A DNA stretch of 64,000 nucleotides from Camillea tinctor (Eukaryota > Ascomycota > Sordariomycetes > Xylariales > Xylariaceae), in contig MU394071.1 of NCBI GenBank assembly GCA_022578605.1, forward strand, positions 248,001-312,000. The letters are read 5' to 3'. Below the pieces are notes generated by a model. That model was given only the letters and a program-made list of their open reading frames with translations. It was not told the origin of the DNA and did not search any database. Each line of letters opens with the position of its first letter. The stretch's first letter is position 1. A program made the position numbers and the translations under genes. Shown here one piece after another: positions 23,799 through 35,209 of the stretch.

Positions 23799-26549
23799 TA
23801 CTCCCAAGTCCCCCAGCTCTAGCTTCCCCTGCTGATCACGGAAGTGATTCTCTCTATCTTGCTATCATCACGTCTTCAGGCCCCGTCTCAGATAAAGCCC
23901 ATGTTCGCTAGAAATTAGGTACAACCCAGCCAATGGATGATAATGAATAATGCCACTACTACACACCGCATTCCTACGCTACCACTCGGTTATCTCGAGG
24001 GTAATTGGGAGCACGCACCAGCGTCGAGTCTAGAGAGACCATGCTGCAAAACAAAATAGTTCAAAAGAGCTTCTACCACAACTCAACTACTACGCTTAGG
24101 GCTGTCGGCTGATAAGAAACAGCCGCCGTTGACGATGGGTACCCATATTATAGTTGCATCTGAGCATGCAGCATTGTAACCTCGCGTCGAGCCTCGATCA
24201 GTATGGCTGCATACTGCGAATTCTTCCAGATATACGGTCAGTTCAGGGGTACTAGGTATTGTGTTCCTTCCCCCCTTTGAAATTCCGGTGTAATCTGGCT
24301 CGGCTCAACAAAGACGACTTAACCATGACGATGCTTCTCTTGGTAATAATCGCTCTTCTTCTAGTTGGGAATCCAAGTTGGAAGCTATGATTTGCTCCGT
24401 CCGGTAATTCAGAAAAAAGTAATTGATGGACAAGCAGATATATGTATAATTCAACCGAACTGGGGCGCGCCGGATCGATCCGGTTTATCGTGAGGATTTG
24501 CGGATATCCACAAACAAACCTACACTACCGCTACCGCTACGTTGAACATTGGGCCTCTCGGCCCTTCGTCTATCTATCTGTCTCTCTAATTATCCATGAG
24601 TAGTATACCTATGATGGACGACATTAGTAACGCCTTTATCACTTAATCGATGCATCTAGGCTCAGTCTCACATGTCGCCCTGGTAATAAGGGTGTTGATT
24701 GTTTTTTTCTTTGTTCTGTAACTTGATTGGGTATCCCGAGCAGCCTTTCAAATGCGATACAATAGTAACGTGCTGATTACAACCCACTTACAACATGCAT
24801 GTATGTATCTTTTGACGTATGCATCGTCCAATATATGCACCATGTTGACATAATATTTGCGAAAACGACGAATGACAAGAAGAGTTGGGCAGGTAAGATA
24901 TGATAAATAGACCTTATAAGTCACATAAGTTTTTTCTAAGGAACATTCAAACTACTAAGCGCTACAAAACTTAGTGAAATAACCTCTCGTCAGCAATTGT
25001 AGCCTGTCTATATAATGATACCAAATCATTCAACGGTGTGCTTTGGTTTTATTTTTATATATACTTTTTTCGCATCTTTAGGTACCTGCTACTAGTATTT
25101 AGATGGCTTAGACCAGAGTCCATTCCGCTTTAACAGGTGAGGTAACACATGAATACTTTTTGTTCTCACTATATTCCCCGTACAGGTTGACCCGATGACT
25201 GTTGCTGACACATGCAAACAGGCATTGATGTAGGCCCGTCAGGGTTGTTCTTATGACGTATATATGGAACTTGTGAAGGGAAAGCATATAGATGGCACTA
25301 GATGCGTGTGAAAATAGAATACGACCACAAGTTAACTCCACACTAGTATATATCCCAAACCAACACAATTGGCAATCGTAAAGAACAATCCATAGATGCT
25401 CCTCAGCCGTTATGCTATTCACATGGGAGGATTCACGCTAAAGGCTAGAAACCCGCAAATAGATATGTAACGACACTCCGAAACCTGTCAGCAGATACCT
25501 AAACGAGTTGTGTCGTACGTGTAATACATTAATACATATCGAGACAACCCACGCGTGTATTGGAAGTTGAACAAATATTGATCATGTTCCCCACCTCTTA
25601 GTACGTAAAGTACAATAGGTAAATGCCTACCTACTTATATGGTTCAATACAATCAATGCGATCAATAGTAGCACGATAGTACTTACTCCAGGTTGCTACT
25701 AGGGGTTATTGGAGTAGTAGAATGTTAGAAGTTCAAACGGGGAATTAGTGCATACTTAATGCTAACTTGACTGGACTCAGTCTTGCTTACTTACTTACAT
25801 AGGGCATCTATAGCCGGTGCTTAGATATTCCGAAACATGCTAACCTCAAGGCATGGGACATGGAAGATCTCAAACTCTATAGTAGTGGTACACAATGTTT
25901 CTTGTACTTTCATTGGCTGCACCCCCATCCCAGAATATGTTAGCTTAGTTAAACCTTACACTGGCTGTAGCCAATACCAGGCAAACAACTCCAAAATAGG
26001 GACTTATAGTCTTTTGGTGCTCCACCAAAGCAAGTGCTGTGGCTTGGGCCGGTGAGGTATTACAAGCAACAACGGCCATGCAACTGAAGTGCACTTGCTG
26101 TACTGTTTCTAGTATTACTAACGTCGGTTTGCTTCCTACCTGTTTAGGTACTACCTGGACTACTAGTAGACTCCTTCAAACCAACTCTCTTCAAGCTTCA
26201 AGTTATTCCCGGGTGAACCGTGAGCTGTTCCGGCATACTACCGCCAAAAGGAACTTCCACAATATTAATATCATTAGCGAGGCACGTCGTCGATCGATTG
26301 ATTTATCCCGGAGTCGTACCACTGACCCCGGGTTTGCAGGGTGCGAGAAATATTTCTAGAACTGAGACTAGGACCACGACCGGGACCACGACCGGGACCA
26401 CGACCAGGACCAGGAAACGCTTCCAGTATCAGCCACGTGTATCACCCGCAGCACCGAGAAACTATTCTTCTCAACCTGCCGCCACCGCCGCCGCCGTCTT
26501 CCAGATCCACCAGAAGCTACGTGAACTAAGATCTGCACCGACCGCCAAG
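23799..26549. other. 2.7-kb gene-poor spacer
   Basis: No supported gene. AT-rich, with short ORFs at 25108 (-), 25837 (+) and 26039 (+) that show no motif. A 12-bp tandem repeat lies at 26371-26406. The final 120 bp form the leader of the Nudix gene. Confidence 0.5.
26371..26412. repeat. 12-bp tandem repeat
   Basis: GGACCACGACCG is repeated about 3.3 times (26371, 26383, 26395, partial at 26407). It is in the 5' leader region of the Nudix gene, 140 bp before the ATG. The frame across it is open but has no ATG, so it is probably untranslated. Confidence 0.85.
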
Positions 26550-27852
26550 ATGACGAAGCAGCTCAGCAACCTAGACATTATGAAGGAGACGGATGCGTAA
26601 GTTTTATACCCCCCCCCCCCCCCCCCCCCTTACTCCTTTTTCATATCCTCCGTCAACCTGCACCACACCATAGCCAGTTTGTGACAAACCCGCTGAATCC
26701 CGCTGCGCCGTGCCGCGCCATGCCGTGCCGCAATCACCAGCTTTCCCTACGAGGATACCGAGCCTGAGGCCTTCCGCGCACTCTCGGGCATGCTGTACAC
26801 GCTCGTGTGGAAGGACGGGAAACCTCTGGGCTACATGCTGGCGGCGACAGTCAAGGAGCTCGTAGCGGTCCCGGAAGAGATCCGGGGCCCGGTGGTGGTC
26901 GACGAAGTGGCGCGGACGGTGCACGCCTTCGAAGGTCCCGCCACGGAGGCCGAGCGCTCGCAGCTCGTCGCTGCTGTTATGCAGTACTGGCGCGAGCACG
27001 GAACTTTCGAGGTGCTGCGCGGGTGGCGCGACGAGCCCTGGCCGGTCTACGGCGGCGTCGATGACGAGGTCATTTACAGTGCGGAACGCAGCGGCACGGG
27101 CATGTTGGGGGTCATGCGGTATGGCGTGCACATGATGGGGTTCGTTCGTGACGAGACTGCTAGCCATGGCATGAAGATCTGGATTCCTCGGCGTGCGGCG
27201 AACAAGTCAACTTATCCCAATATGCTAGACAATACCGTCGCCGGAGGCTTGGTACGTGATCAAATATTTCATTATTATTATTCTTGAAAACTTCGCGGGA
27301 GCAAAGTCATAACCCCTGAAAAATACCATCCCTCCTTTCTTCTCTTCCTCCTCTCCTATCCTCCAATGAAACCCCCGCTAACGCGCCCCCCGTACTCTCC
27401 TCTAGATGGCGGGTGAAGACCCCCTCGAGTGCGTGATCCGCGAGGCAGATGAGGAGGCCGACTTACCCGAAGCCCTCGTGCGCGCACGCGCCGTGAACAC
27501 CGGCGTGGTGACGTACATCTACGTCACGGACGAGCGGGCGGGTGGGGAAGCCGGACAGATCTATCCTGAGATGCAGTGGGTCTACGAGATCGAATTACCA
27601 GCGGGCGTGACGCCGACGCCAAAGGACGGCGAAGTCGGCGAATTTTACCTCTGGACCGTGGAGCAGGTGCGCGAGGCCCTCGCCCAGGGCCGCTTCAAGC
27701 CCAACTGCGCCCTCGTCGTGCTCGACTTCCTGGTCCGCCACGGCATCCTAACGCCCGAGAACGAGCCCGACTTCGACGAGATCGTGCGCCGCATGCACCG
27801 CAAGTTGCCGTTCCCGGGACCGCATCAGCTGGTTGAAAGGGGGAAGGCATGA
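26550..27852 (+). CDS. Nudix hydrolase with DUF4743 domain (thiamin-diphosphate-related)
   Basis: Three exons: 26550-26596, 26741-27251 and 27406-27852, giving 334 residues. Exon 1 is short (MTKQLSNLDIMKETDA). The DUF4743 part then begins FPYEDTEPEAFRAL. The Nudix box (about 184-206) reads GGL-AGEDPLECVIREADEEADL, with the REAxEEA core intact and the exon 2/3 junction lying inside it. The architecture matches S. cerevisiae YJR142W and the N-terminal half of S. pombe Tnr3, which hydrolyse damaged (oxidised) thiamin diphosphates. No thiamin pyrophosphokinase domain follows, so this is the stand-alone form. Intron 1 carries a run of about 21 C residues immediately after its donor, unusual for a splicing signal region. 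Confidence 0.88.
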
Positions 27853-28887
27853 TGGGCATGCTGGTTTAGTTGGCAGATGGGAGCAAGAAATGGAAGAAAA
27901 ATAGGGGGGGAAGGTGGTGAAAGGAAATCTCAACTACGCTTTTTGCTGCCGGCTGCCGGCTGCTTTCTACCGTGTGCAATATTATTGGATATGCAAAATC
28001 TCGGGGTCAGGTATGGTGGTTGGTTATGGTGTCAAAAAAGGTATTCTGCTATTTTAAAGGGGAAGGGAAAAAACAATACGTTGCTAGACGATTAATGACT
28101 TATGCTAAGAAGCGAGCTATCAACTTGCAGAGGACTGCCCGGGATGGGCTAGCTTTGATTCATCTGCTATTCATTATTTCTTAGTTAGGAGCGGTTCAAA
28201 ACTGGTCGTACCCATAGCTCATAGGAGATAAAAATAAAAATAAAAAAAGGAACAAGTGAAATATTAAAACTTTCGAGAGTTCTTCACATGAGAGGGGGGA
28301 AGGTCGAGGCAGTGAACGGGATTGTAAAGAGTGAGAGATAGCTTCTTCGTCCTCGGGTTGTGGGTGGGAAAGCTCTTGTGAAGAATTGGATAGATAGTAG
28401 GCTCTGGCAACGTCATCTATTTTATTTTTTTTCATGGGGTAACTATCAGAATCCTTTCTTCATCTCTCCGGAAACTATTCGGATAGAGGCCATGAAATGA
28501 ATCGGTGTTTTCTGAGGAGTATATATCTCCTAGATTATCCCGTAGTGCAGATTATGCATTCCCCTATTATGAAGTCTTTTTTTTCCCCTTTCCCCCCTCT
28601 CCATCTGTTCTGCCTCTATATCGTTTGTTTCCCCTTTCTGATGTCTGTTCCATTCCCAGCCTAAAGGCTTCTTTGCTCTCCTTTCCCTTCCCTTTTTTTT
28701 TTTCGTAGACCGTCGTTATATCGTGGGATAGGGTGTTTTAATTATCATGCCTCTCTCTCTCTTTCTCTGCTCTTTCCACTTGAATTCTTTAGTGTATTTC
28801 GCCCTGTCAAATCATTCCCTCTCTTCCCTTTTCTTTCTTTCTTTTTTTTCTTCCTTTCAATGGGCTATATGGGTCGGTTTGAGAAGA
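27853..28887. other. spacer between convergent genes
   Basis: 3' sides of the Nudix gene (+) and RPB8 (-). From about 28560 to 28860 the plus strand is strongly pyrimidine-rich, with T-runs and CT-repeats, i.e. purine-rich on the RPB8 strand. No gene or RNA seen. Confidence 0.5.
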
Positions 28888-29431
28888 TCATTTCTTGACG
28901 AGGAGGTAAGTGTTATCGACGCGCAGAGGTGTCAGCTTCTTATACGGGCCCTCCAGCATCATCAACAGCCCGCCGAAGGATATGTACGCGCGGCTGTGAG
29001 TAAGGGTGGGTTAGCACGATGTCCAGTCCTGCAAAACAAACTAGCCTAAAAAAAAAAACCTACATAGTCTGCCCATCCGTGCCATCCTCAAACTTGTAAA
29101 TCTTGCCATGGCACACATAATCGTACAGGTCCGCGAGCGTGCTCTCGCCCCCGCCCTTGACGTCCTTCCACCCGCGCTCGCGGCTCGGCTCGGCGCCTCC
29201 GTTCGATGAGCTGGCGCCCCCGTCGAGCGCCAGGCTCGTGGCCAGAGCTACCTGCAGCGTCTCGCCCCGGAAGCAGGGGAACAGCTCCGTGTTGTAGTCC
29301 AGCTGCAGCATGGTCTGGTTGTCGGTCGATTGCGCGGTCAGACGCGCTACCCGGTCGTACTTGCTCTGGTCCACGTCCGTGATCGTGAAGGTGTCTTCGA
29401 AGAGCTGCGCGTCGCCGGCGAGGTTGGCCAT
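28888..29431 (-). CDS. rpb8: RNA polymerases I, II and III subunit RPABC3 (RPB8)
   Basis: Two exons, 29431-29064 and 28993-28888, with a 70-nt intron (GTAGGT/CAG), encode 157 residues. Conserved elements are LFEDTFTITDVDQSKYDRVARL at the N-terminus (seen as LFEDTF and KYDRVAR), the LDYNTELFP strand, ESTLADLYDYVCHGKIYKFE and, after the intron, YISFGGLLMMLEGPYKKL followed by LRVDNTYLLVKK. This matches the OB-fold subunit shared by all three nuclear RNA polymerases. Residues about 70-95 form a glycine/serine-rich loop slightly longer than in yeast. It is transcribed divergently from ELP4 with a 704-bp shared upstream region. Confidence 0.95.
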
Positions 29432-30135
29432 TTTGGGGAGGGCTTCTGGGGGGAAGGTTGGGGGGTTGGGTGATGGGTAGGCGGTGCGAGTTAGATTGGG
29501 TTGGGTTGAGTCGAGTTATATGTGTAGGAGTGAAGGAATTGGTAATGAAATGTTGTCTTGAATGGTTAGTTGTGGTAGTGGTAGTGGTGGTGGTGACTCG
29601 GGATTAGAATAAGTAAGGTAGATTATTAAATGGTGGAGAGAGTTCTATGTATGAAGTTCCTTCAGCGCGATAGAGCTAGTTGTACAATCTTTTTTTTTAT
29701 CTTTCTTTTTCCCCCTTTGGCTCTGGCTTTCCTCTTTGTCCTGCTAAAGATTATTGGATAAGATAAATAAAGTATAATGGGGAAGGGGATGGATGCAGGG
29801 TATTAGCGGGGAGCTGAGAGCGGTGAATCCCTGCAATTTACAGGGAAGGGGCACCATTTGCGGCTCTGCTTGCACTGGAAGCAACTCTTTTCTGGTAGGT
29901 CATTGGCGGGGTAGTACTACTTAGTATTATACTCTGGATGGTATATATACGGAGTACACTGGAAATAACTTACATAACCAAGGTAGATAAATAAGTTTTT
30001 TATAGTGCATTTATGTAAAAACAAACTTTTTTATATTTAAATATCTCTTTTTACGGAGTACTGATTGAAGTCTTTATCTTCTTTATGTCTCATTCGTAAC
30101 AGGACCCAATTCAACAAACCACTAAATTTGCCGTC
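29432..30135. promoter_or_regulatory. divergent promoter region of RPB8 and ELP4
   Basis: The 704 bp between the two start codons must carry both promoters. It contains a GTG-rich repeat (about 29570-29595), T-runs (about 29692-29700) and an AT-rich stretch with TATTTAAATA near 30034. Exact start sites cannot be told. Confidence 0.5.
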
Positions 30136-31369
30136 ATGTCGTTTAGGAAAAGAAACTCCGTCATCAGTACCTCTGCGACTGCTCAGGCGGCAATCTCCAA
30201 GATTGAAAATGCCCCCATCTTGGGCGTTCGTCAGTCTCCTGTCGATGGACGGCTAACCACCTCGACCGGCACTGTCTCTCTGGATAACCTGCTGGCTGGG
30301 CACTCTGGTCTTCCGATGGGAACCTCTCTTTTTATCGGAGAGCATGGCACCACAGACTTTTCTGGCATCTTAGTGCGCTACTTCGTGGCCGAGGGTCTGG
30401 TTCAGGGTCACCAAATTCATGCTCTGGGTTTACACGAAGGCTGGCGCTCTGACCTGCCCGGTCTTTCCACCGACGTCAAATCTTCCAGCAAGTCAGATAC
30501 ACCTACCGGCGATAAGATGAAGATCGCTTGGAGGTACGAAAGTTTGGGGTCGGTTAACGCTCAGAGAGGTAAGACATAAGTGTGTAGGTTAATGCTTTTA
30601 TGAGATCGCACAAGATCGCTAATTCCCCATCTCAGACAGAGAAGCCCTACAGAGACAGAACAGTTCTACTGCAGGCGCAGCTTCGACTTTCTGTCACTCA
30701 TTCGACCTTAGCAAGAAGCTCAATCCTAGCGAGGTGAAGGGTCAGATTGGATTTCACCCATCCATGGCTGCTATGAACCCTAACCCCAAGGCAAATAGCT
30801 TTGACTCGCCTTTCAAGCTTTTCATAAACGCCGTGAGCTCAAAGCTAGCCAATTCTCCCCCCTCGTGGATCCATCGAGTTGTAGTGCCCAGTCTTCTCTC
30901 GCCCACCATGTACGCAAGCTCTTCTTCCCAGCCAGAGGAAGTCTTGCAGTTCCTGCATGCGCTGCGAGCATTGTTGAGGCAGTACCCTACAAAGCTTGTA
31001 GTTTTGATCACGATACCGCTGTCGCTATACCCGCGCACTACGGGTCTTACGAGATGGATGGAACTACTGTGCGATGGTGTGCTTGAGCTTATCCCCCTCC
31101 AGTCTGATTCAGTCCATGCGCCTCCGCCAACCTCCAAGTCAGACGCAAAGTCTGAGGACAAAGTCCAGGGTCTACTGAAAGTCCATACCCTCCCAATCCT
31201 ACACGAGAAAGGGGGAGGCTCTGAGAGCCACTCTGCTCATGATGATCAATCGTTTAGTTTGAGTCGGTCGAAGGGTCTAATTATTAAACCATTCTATCTT
31301 CCTCCTGCCGATGACGATTCGCATGATCAGAAGACAGCAGACTCTGGAAAAAAGGATATTGAGTTTTAA
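30136..31369 (+). CDS. elp4: Elongator complex subunit 4 (ELP4)
   Basis: Two exons, 30136-30568 and 30636-31369 (67-nt intron, GTAAGA/CAG), encode 388 residues. The N-terminal part matches ELP4 (PAXNEB) proteins: TSTGTVSLDNLLAGHSGLP, then a strand-turn region SLFIGEHGTTDFSGILVRYF that occupies the place of a RecA-type P-loop but lacks the GKT/S, and the late segments HRVVVPSLLSPTMY and YPTKLVVLITIPLSLYPR. ELP4 forms a hexameric ring with ELP5 and ELP6 that assists Elongator in modifying wobble uridines of tRNAs. It is separated by 498 bp from SEN34 on the same strand. Confidence 0.93.
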
Positions 31370-31867
31370 CAGAGCGGGGGATACACTCGCCTAAGCAGTT
31401 GCATACCCCCTATTCACTTTAGAAGCAGGGGGTGGGTTTAAGGGGGTTTAAGGGGGTTTCTGGCGTACAGTGCATACTGGATAGTTTGGACTGGCCACAC
31501 TGTATTTGACTAACCCCAACCCCAAGGCGCGCGCCAAAAAAATTCTTCACCTCCAAATCGTTCAGGCGCTTTTTATTTTATATTTTATTTTTATTCCTAT
31601 TTCGTTTGCCTCTTGTTTTACTCCAACCAACTTTATACACATTAAGCAGGTAAGTCCAAATAAACCCATTTCCTTCATTTACATGGTCAAATGATTATAA
31701 CAAATCTATATCTGTCAATCCCCTGAAATTATTCATCATGTTGACAACTCATCATCTGGAAATTAATGATTGTCCATACCCATCCATAAACTGCTGTCGT
31801 TATAGCCTTTGGCAAAACCGGCGACTGACTCGGGCATCTAGATAAACACCCTGCTCCATACGTAACC
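31370..31867. other. ELP4-SEN34 spacer
   Basis: Contains three head-to-tail copies of a 10-bp G-rich unit (31431-31460), AT-rich sequence and the SEN34 leader. No gene seen. Confidence 0.55.
31431..31460. repeat. short G-rich tandem repeat (AGGGGGTTTA unit)
   Basis: About three tandem copies of AGGGGGTTTA (first and last imperfect) lie 60 bp after the ELP4 stop codon. The composition resembles a telomeric repeat but the unit is not TTAGGG. Confidence 0.75.
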
Positions 31868-32923
31868 ATGGCGGCCGTGTCCGTGTCCGTGTCAGGTACA
31901 GACCGCGCCCCTGTGAGAATATCTAAGGTTGCAGGACGATATCTTCTCTTCGATATCGACGATATCATGCACCTGCGTAGACATCATAATATCTGCTCCG
32001 TTTTTGTGGGCACCACACCGCAGAATCCCCAACAGAACATCTTCATGGGCCTGCCTGTGGAACTGATGCCTGAAGAAGCACAGGTGCTAGTTGACAAGAA
32101 GGTAGCGTACATCTTCGACGACGGAGTCTTTCATCCTGCCCGTCTCGCCACGCTCGATGAGCCCACCCGCCGTGCATACCTACAGTCACTCAAACACGAG
32201 GGTAAGATGGCACAGTTGGTGGCTGAAGAGAGTAAGAAGCAATTCGTACCCAAAGTGAAACAAGGAAAGAAGAAATCCAAGGCTTCGAGGACGGAAGCCG
32301 GGCCTGCTGTCGAGGACCCCGTAGAGCAGGAGACGAGTACTGTTGGAGAGAAAGATGTGGAAGACACTATTGACCTCTTCGACTCCTCTACACCAGCATC
32401 TCTTACTTCTAAGCCTAAATCAATCAACAACGTGCCCACCAAAGCAGAACCTGAAGGTTACTTTGTGACTCCTACGACCACCAGCGCCTTGCTACTAACC
32501 CCTACCGTCTTTCCTCACCTGCCCCCTTCCCCACCAGCAGAGCCTTCAGAATGTGGTGGCCTCTCAACAGCTGCAGTAACCCCTGCATCGGTCGACAACC
32601 TGCCCGCTTCCTACCCTTTGTACGCCCACCTCCAAGACAAAGGCTACTACATGATGCCCGGCCTGCGCTTCGGTTGTGACTACAACGTTTACCCTGGTGA
32701 CCCACTGCGCTTCCACAGTCACTTCCAAGCTACCCATGTCGGCTGGGAGGATGAGATCACCATGTTGGATGTCGTCACTGGTGGCCGGCTTGGTACTAAT
32801 GTCAAGAAGGGGTTTCTTCTTGGAGGGGCCGTGACCAGCTCAGAACCGCAAACTGCCGAGGGTGAGACAGCCGGATCTGGGGATGCGGTGCGGACATTTT
32901 GCGTAGAGTGGGCAGCTATGTAG
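31868..32923 (+). CDS. sen34: tRNA-splicing endonuclease subunit SEN34
   Basis: Single exon, 351 residues. The N-terminal domain (about 15-125) has the ISKVAGRYLLFD and NIFMGLPVELMPEEAQVL segments typical of Sen34. A charged linker rich in K, E and S follows (about 130-250). The C-terminal nuclease domain runs from YPLYAHLQDKGYYMMPGLRF onward and holds the catalytic set: Tyr about 275 (VYPGDP), His about 283 (RFHSHF), Lys about 313/314 (GTNVKKG). With SEN2, SEN15 and SEN54, SEN34 cleaves the 3' splice site of intron-containing pre-tRNAs. Two such tRNA genes are in this window. Confidence 0.93.
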   Translation: MAAVSVSVSGTDRAPVRISKVAGRYLLFDIDDIMHLRRHHNICSVFVGTTPQNPQQNIFMGLPVELMPEEAQVLVDKKVAYIFDDGVFHPARLATLDEPTRRAYLQSLKHEGKMAQLVAEESKKQFVPKVKQGKKKSKASRTEAGPAVEDPVEQETSTVGEKDVEDTIDLFDSSTPASLTSKPKSINNVPTKAEPEGYFVTPTTTSALLLTPTVFPHLPPSPPAEPSECGGLSTAAVTPASVDNLPASYPLYAHLQDKGYYMMPGLRFGCDYNVYPGDPLRFHSHFQATHVGWEDEITMLDVVTGGRLGTNVKKGFLLGGAVTSSEPQTAEGETAGSGDAVRTFCVEWAAM

Positions 32924-33351
32924 GGGAGTGTATGCTATACATATGTAGAAAGAGAAAAATAATAAATACTGTAGAAAAGTAAATTCAAGACGTTAAAATC
33001 CATCCAAATGACACTACCTGTATACGAGTTGAACGTACCTTTTTTAAAGTCTTTAACATGATGTAGGAAATTGTACAATATTGACTCTGCTCAATATCAT
33101 ATTAATACACATACAAATATATTACACTAAATGTGGTCAAACACAATGCTGAGCTTAAGGATAGGGTATTTCACGTATGCTTAGGTAACCAAAATAAAAG
33201 CGATGAAGTTGCTTCCTTGCTGCACCACCTTCACTATGAGTTCACTAATTCAGTATATTCAATATGATATGAACTTCGCGCGCGAGTAAAAAAGAACATA
33301 TTGCCTAAAAAGAAAAGGGACCAAGCACAAAAAGAGAAGTTTTTACTATAT
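32924..33351. other. SEN34 3' flank
   Basis: AT-rich 3' flank of SEN34, also containing the T5 stop of the opposite-strand tRNA-Gly. No other feature. Confidence 0.5.
33329..33333 (-). terminator. RNA polymerase III terminator of tRNA-Gly
   Basis: Five T residues on the minus strand, 18 nt after the last tRNA base. Confidence 0.7.
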
Positions 33352-33422
33352 TGCATCAGCCGCGAATCGAACGCGGGGCCCATCGATGGCAACGATGGAT
33401 TTTACCACTAAACCACTGATGC
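33352..33422 (-). tRNA. tRNA-Gly (GCC)
   Basis: A 71-nt intronless tRNA on the minus strand. Acceptor GCATCAG pairs with CTGATGC, discriminator A. The D arm contains the GTGGTTTAGTGGTAAAAT A box, the anticodon stem CATCG/CGATG closes a TTGCCAT loop with GCC, and the T arm CCGCG/CGCGG closes TTCGATT. This is the standard eukaryotic glycine GCC pattern. Confidence 0.96.
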
Positions 33423-34050
33423 TAAGCTTGTCACGTGCTACGATGATAATTATTGCATTATCAGAAACCATATAGATTATTGTTGACTACACATATGATA
33501 GTAAACATGAAATAAAATACATCAATATCAACCATATACTGCTTTTCTGTGAGGTCTAAAGAAGCTGAGAGTCTAGGGATTAGTTGCCTACTTTGAAATA
33601 TTCGGTATTTCATTCACTCACCCCTTTTTTTAATTTAGTTGTTCTCTTTAACTTACCTGGCAGCATGATGGCTGGGCGTCCTTGACCAAAGGTTTTGCAG
33701 TTTTCAGCTCCTCGCAGCCTCGTACGGCTGAACCACATAAGAGCGTGATATATTCCGACATGAAGATCCATGTAACATTGGGTGCTAATGGGCTGCGTAT
33801 GGCTTGATCTGAGTGAGCGAGGTAAATGCAGATATATATATATATATATATATATAATAGTTTGTCAGTTCTCTGTCCTATTCCGTCTGAACTCGAATAT
33901 TCCTTATCCAAGGTCACTAGGTAACTTCAGCTTTGCGCTCGTGGATTATGAGACTATAATATGAATAAAGTCGCTGGTGACTTGACTTCGCTATAGGAAC
34001 ACCCATGATCCATCCGGGATGCTGTAGAATTACCCGTTCCAGATACTATC
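33423..34050. other. spacer with AT dinucleotide tract
   Basis: AT-rich; contains an (AT)n microsatellite at about 33833-33857. Short ORFs across it are artefacts of the repeat. No gene seen. Confidence 0.5.
33833..33857. repeat. (AT)n microsatellite
   Basis: About 12 uninterrupted TA/AT dinucleotides. Confidence 0.95.
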
Positions 34051-35209
34051 ATGCAAGAGACTAGGGAAACAAACACCCAGAATACTAGAAACACCCCAAT
34101 CACTCTAGCACAGCGAGCACCAACCAGGTTTATCACCAAAAGGACCTGGCGTATACACCTACGGTTTGGCCAACGTTCCTGGGAATATAACAATATCTTG
34201 GCGCAAGACAACCCATGTATCCGATCGCAACAGGGATACGAATCGGTCAAATATAACCCGGGGGTTGACGGTTTCCTTCCATTCGAAATCAACGCCTCGA
34301 GGGGTACCTTTTGGCATCCGGGTCTGTTTCGAATCTATCTAGGTTCAGCTTTAGCCAGATATGGCGCGCGGGTTGGGGATTCACAGATAGCTTGGGCTGA
34401 AGCAACATTATTTAATCAACATACCGACAGGAGGCAAGTTGATGTGAAATGGGGCTTCGATACTCGCTTTCTTGGCATTACGCGCACTTCGAGCTTCGAG
34501 ATCGAGAAACTTCAACGTCTGTTTGTAGTCATAGGCATATTCCCCCGCGGTTATAGCAATCCACGGGAGCAGATCGTGCTCGTTCGAAATCCAGAAAAAA
34601 CTCTTCTGGGTGCTTTATTGGGCTACTTTTCGCCTCCGCAGCCTGAGCAGTACCCTTCTGTCTCTGCGGCAAGTGAAAGGATTTAAGCTGTACAAAGTAC
34701 GTGATTCTTAACAGCAAACTTATTATATTTTTTTTTCCTAACCAAAAAATTTATTAGTGTAATGTACAGGAGGGAACCCATGAAAGAACTCACCTCGATA
34801 GCAATGGTGTTGAAGACCTGCAGCTTCTTCTGAGTGCGTACAAGAGCTGGTATGTCCATAAGCACATCTCTCAAGCTTGGGCGGAGTGGATCCATCGAAC
34901 GTTGAATAAAAGTTCAGGCAACTTAGGCCCCGAGACGTATGGGCTGGAGCTTGTGTTAGGCTGGTCAGTGAACCGAATCTCGATCGTTATACTCTTTCCA
35001 GTGCTACTGAGTTTAGCCGTCGGCCTCTGGCTTAACTCAAGAGCCTGGACGGACCTTGCAACTATACAGACTGCTTGGGGTGCCGCATCTTACATCGTAA
35101 CCACCGGGGGCAGTAAGTTTTCCTTTCCAATCTAGTTATATACATGAGCTAATAATATGTGACAGTATTAGCAGCTTTATTGGGTATTCTAAGCAGTATT
35201 GATAAGTGA
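34051..35209 (+). CDS. hypothetical protein with C-terminal membrane segments
   Basis: A 211-residue ORF (34051-34686) is followed by a second coding stretch (about 34758/34770-35112) and a third (35166-35209), linked to the second by a clean GTAAGT/CAG intron. The second stretch (LDSNGVEDLQLLLSAYKSW...GPETYGLELVLGW) ends in hydrophobic segments (VILFPVLLSLAVGLWL; AAS/YIV...ILAALLGIL), so a two-helix membrane C-terminus is likely. I recall similar C-termini in uncharacterised fungal proteins but know no function. The junction between first and second stretches is unresolved: acceptors at 34757 or 34769 are in phase 0, while the best donor (GTGAAA, 34673) is in phase 1, and the first frame ends in TAA at 34684. 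The gene may be mildly degenerate. Confidence 0.5.

Noticed and set aside
26220..26600. Longer N-terminus for the Nudix protein starting at 26220
   Set aside because: The first codon is GTG, the reading includes the 12-bp repeat, and the ATG at 26550 in a good context gives the expected family N-terminus.
31431..31460. Interstitial telomere repeat
   Set aside because: The unit AGGGGGTTTA is 10 bp and does not equal the fungal telomere unit TTAGGG; treated as a plain tandem repeat.
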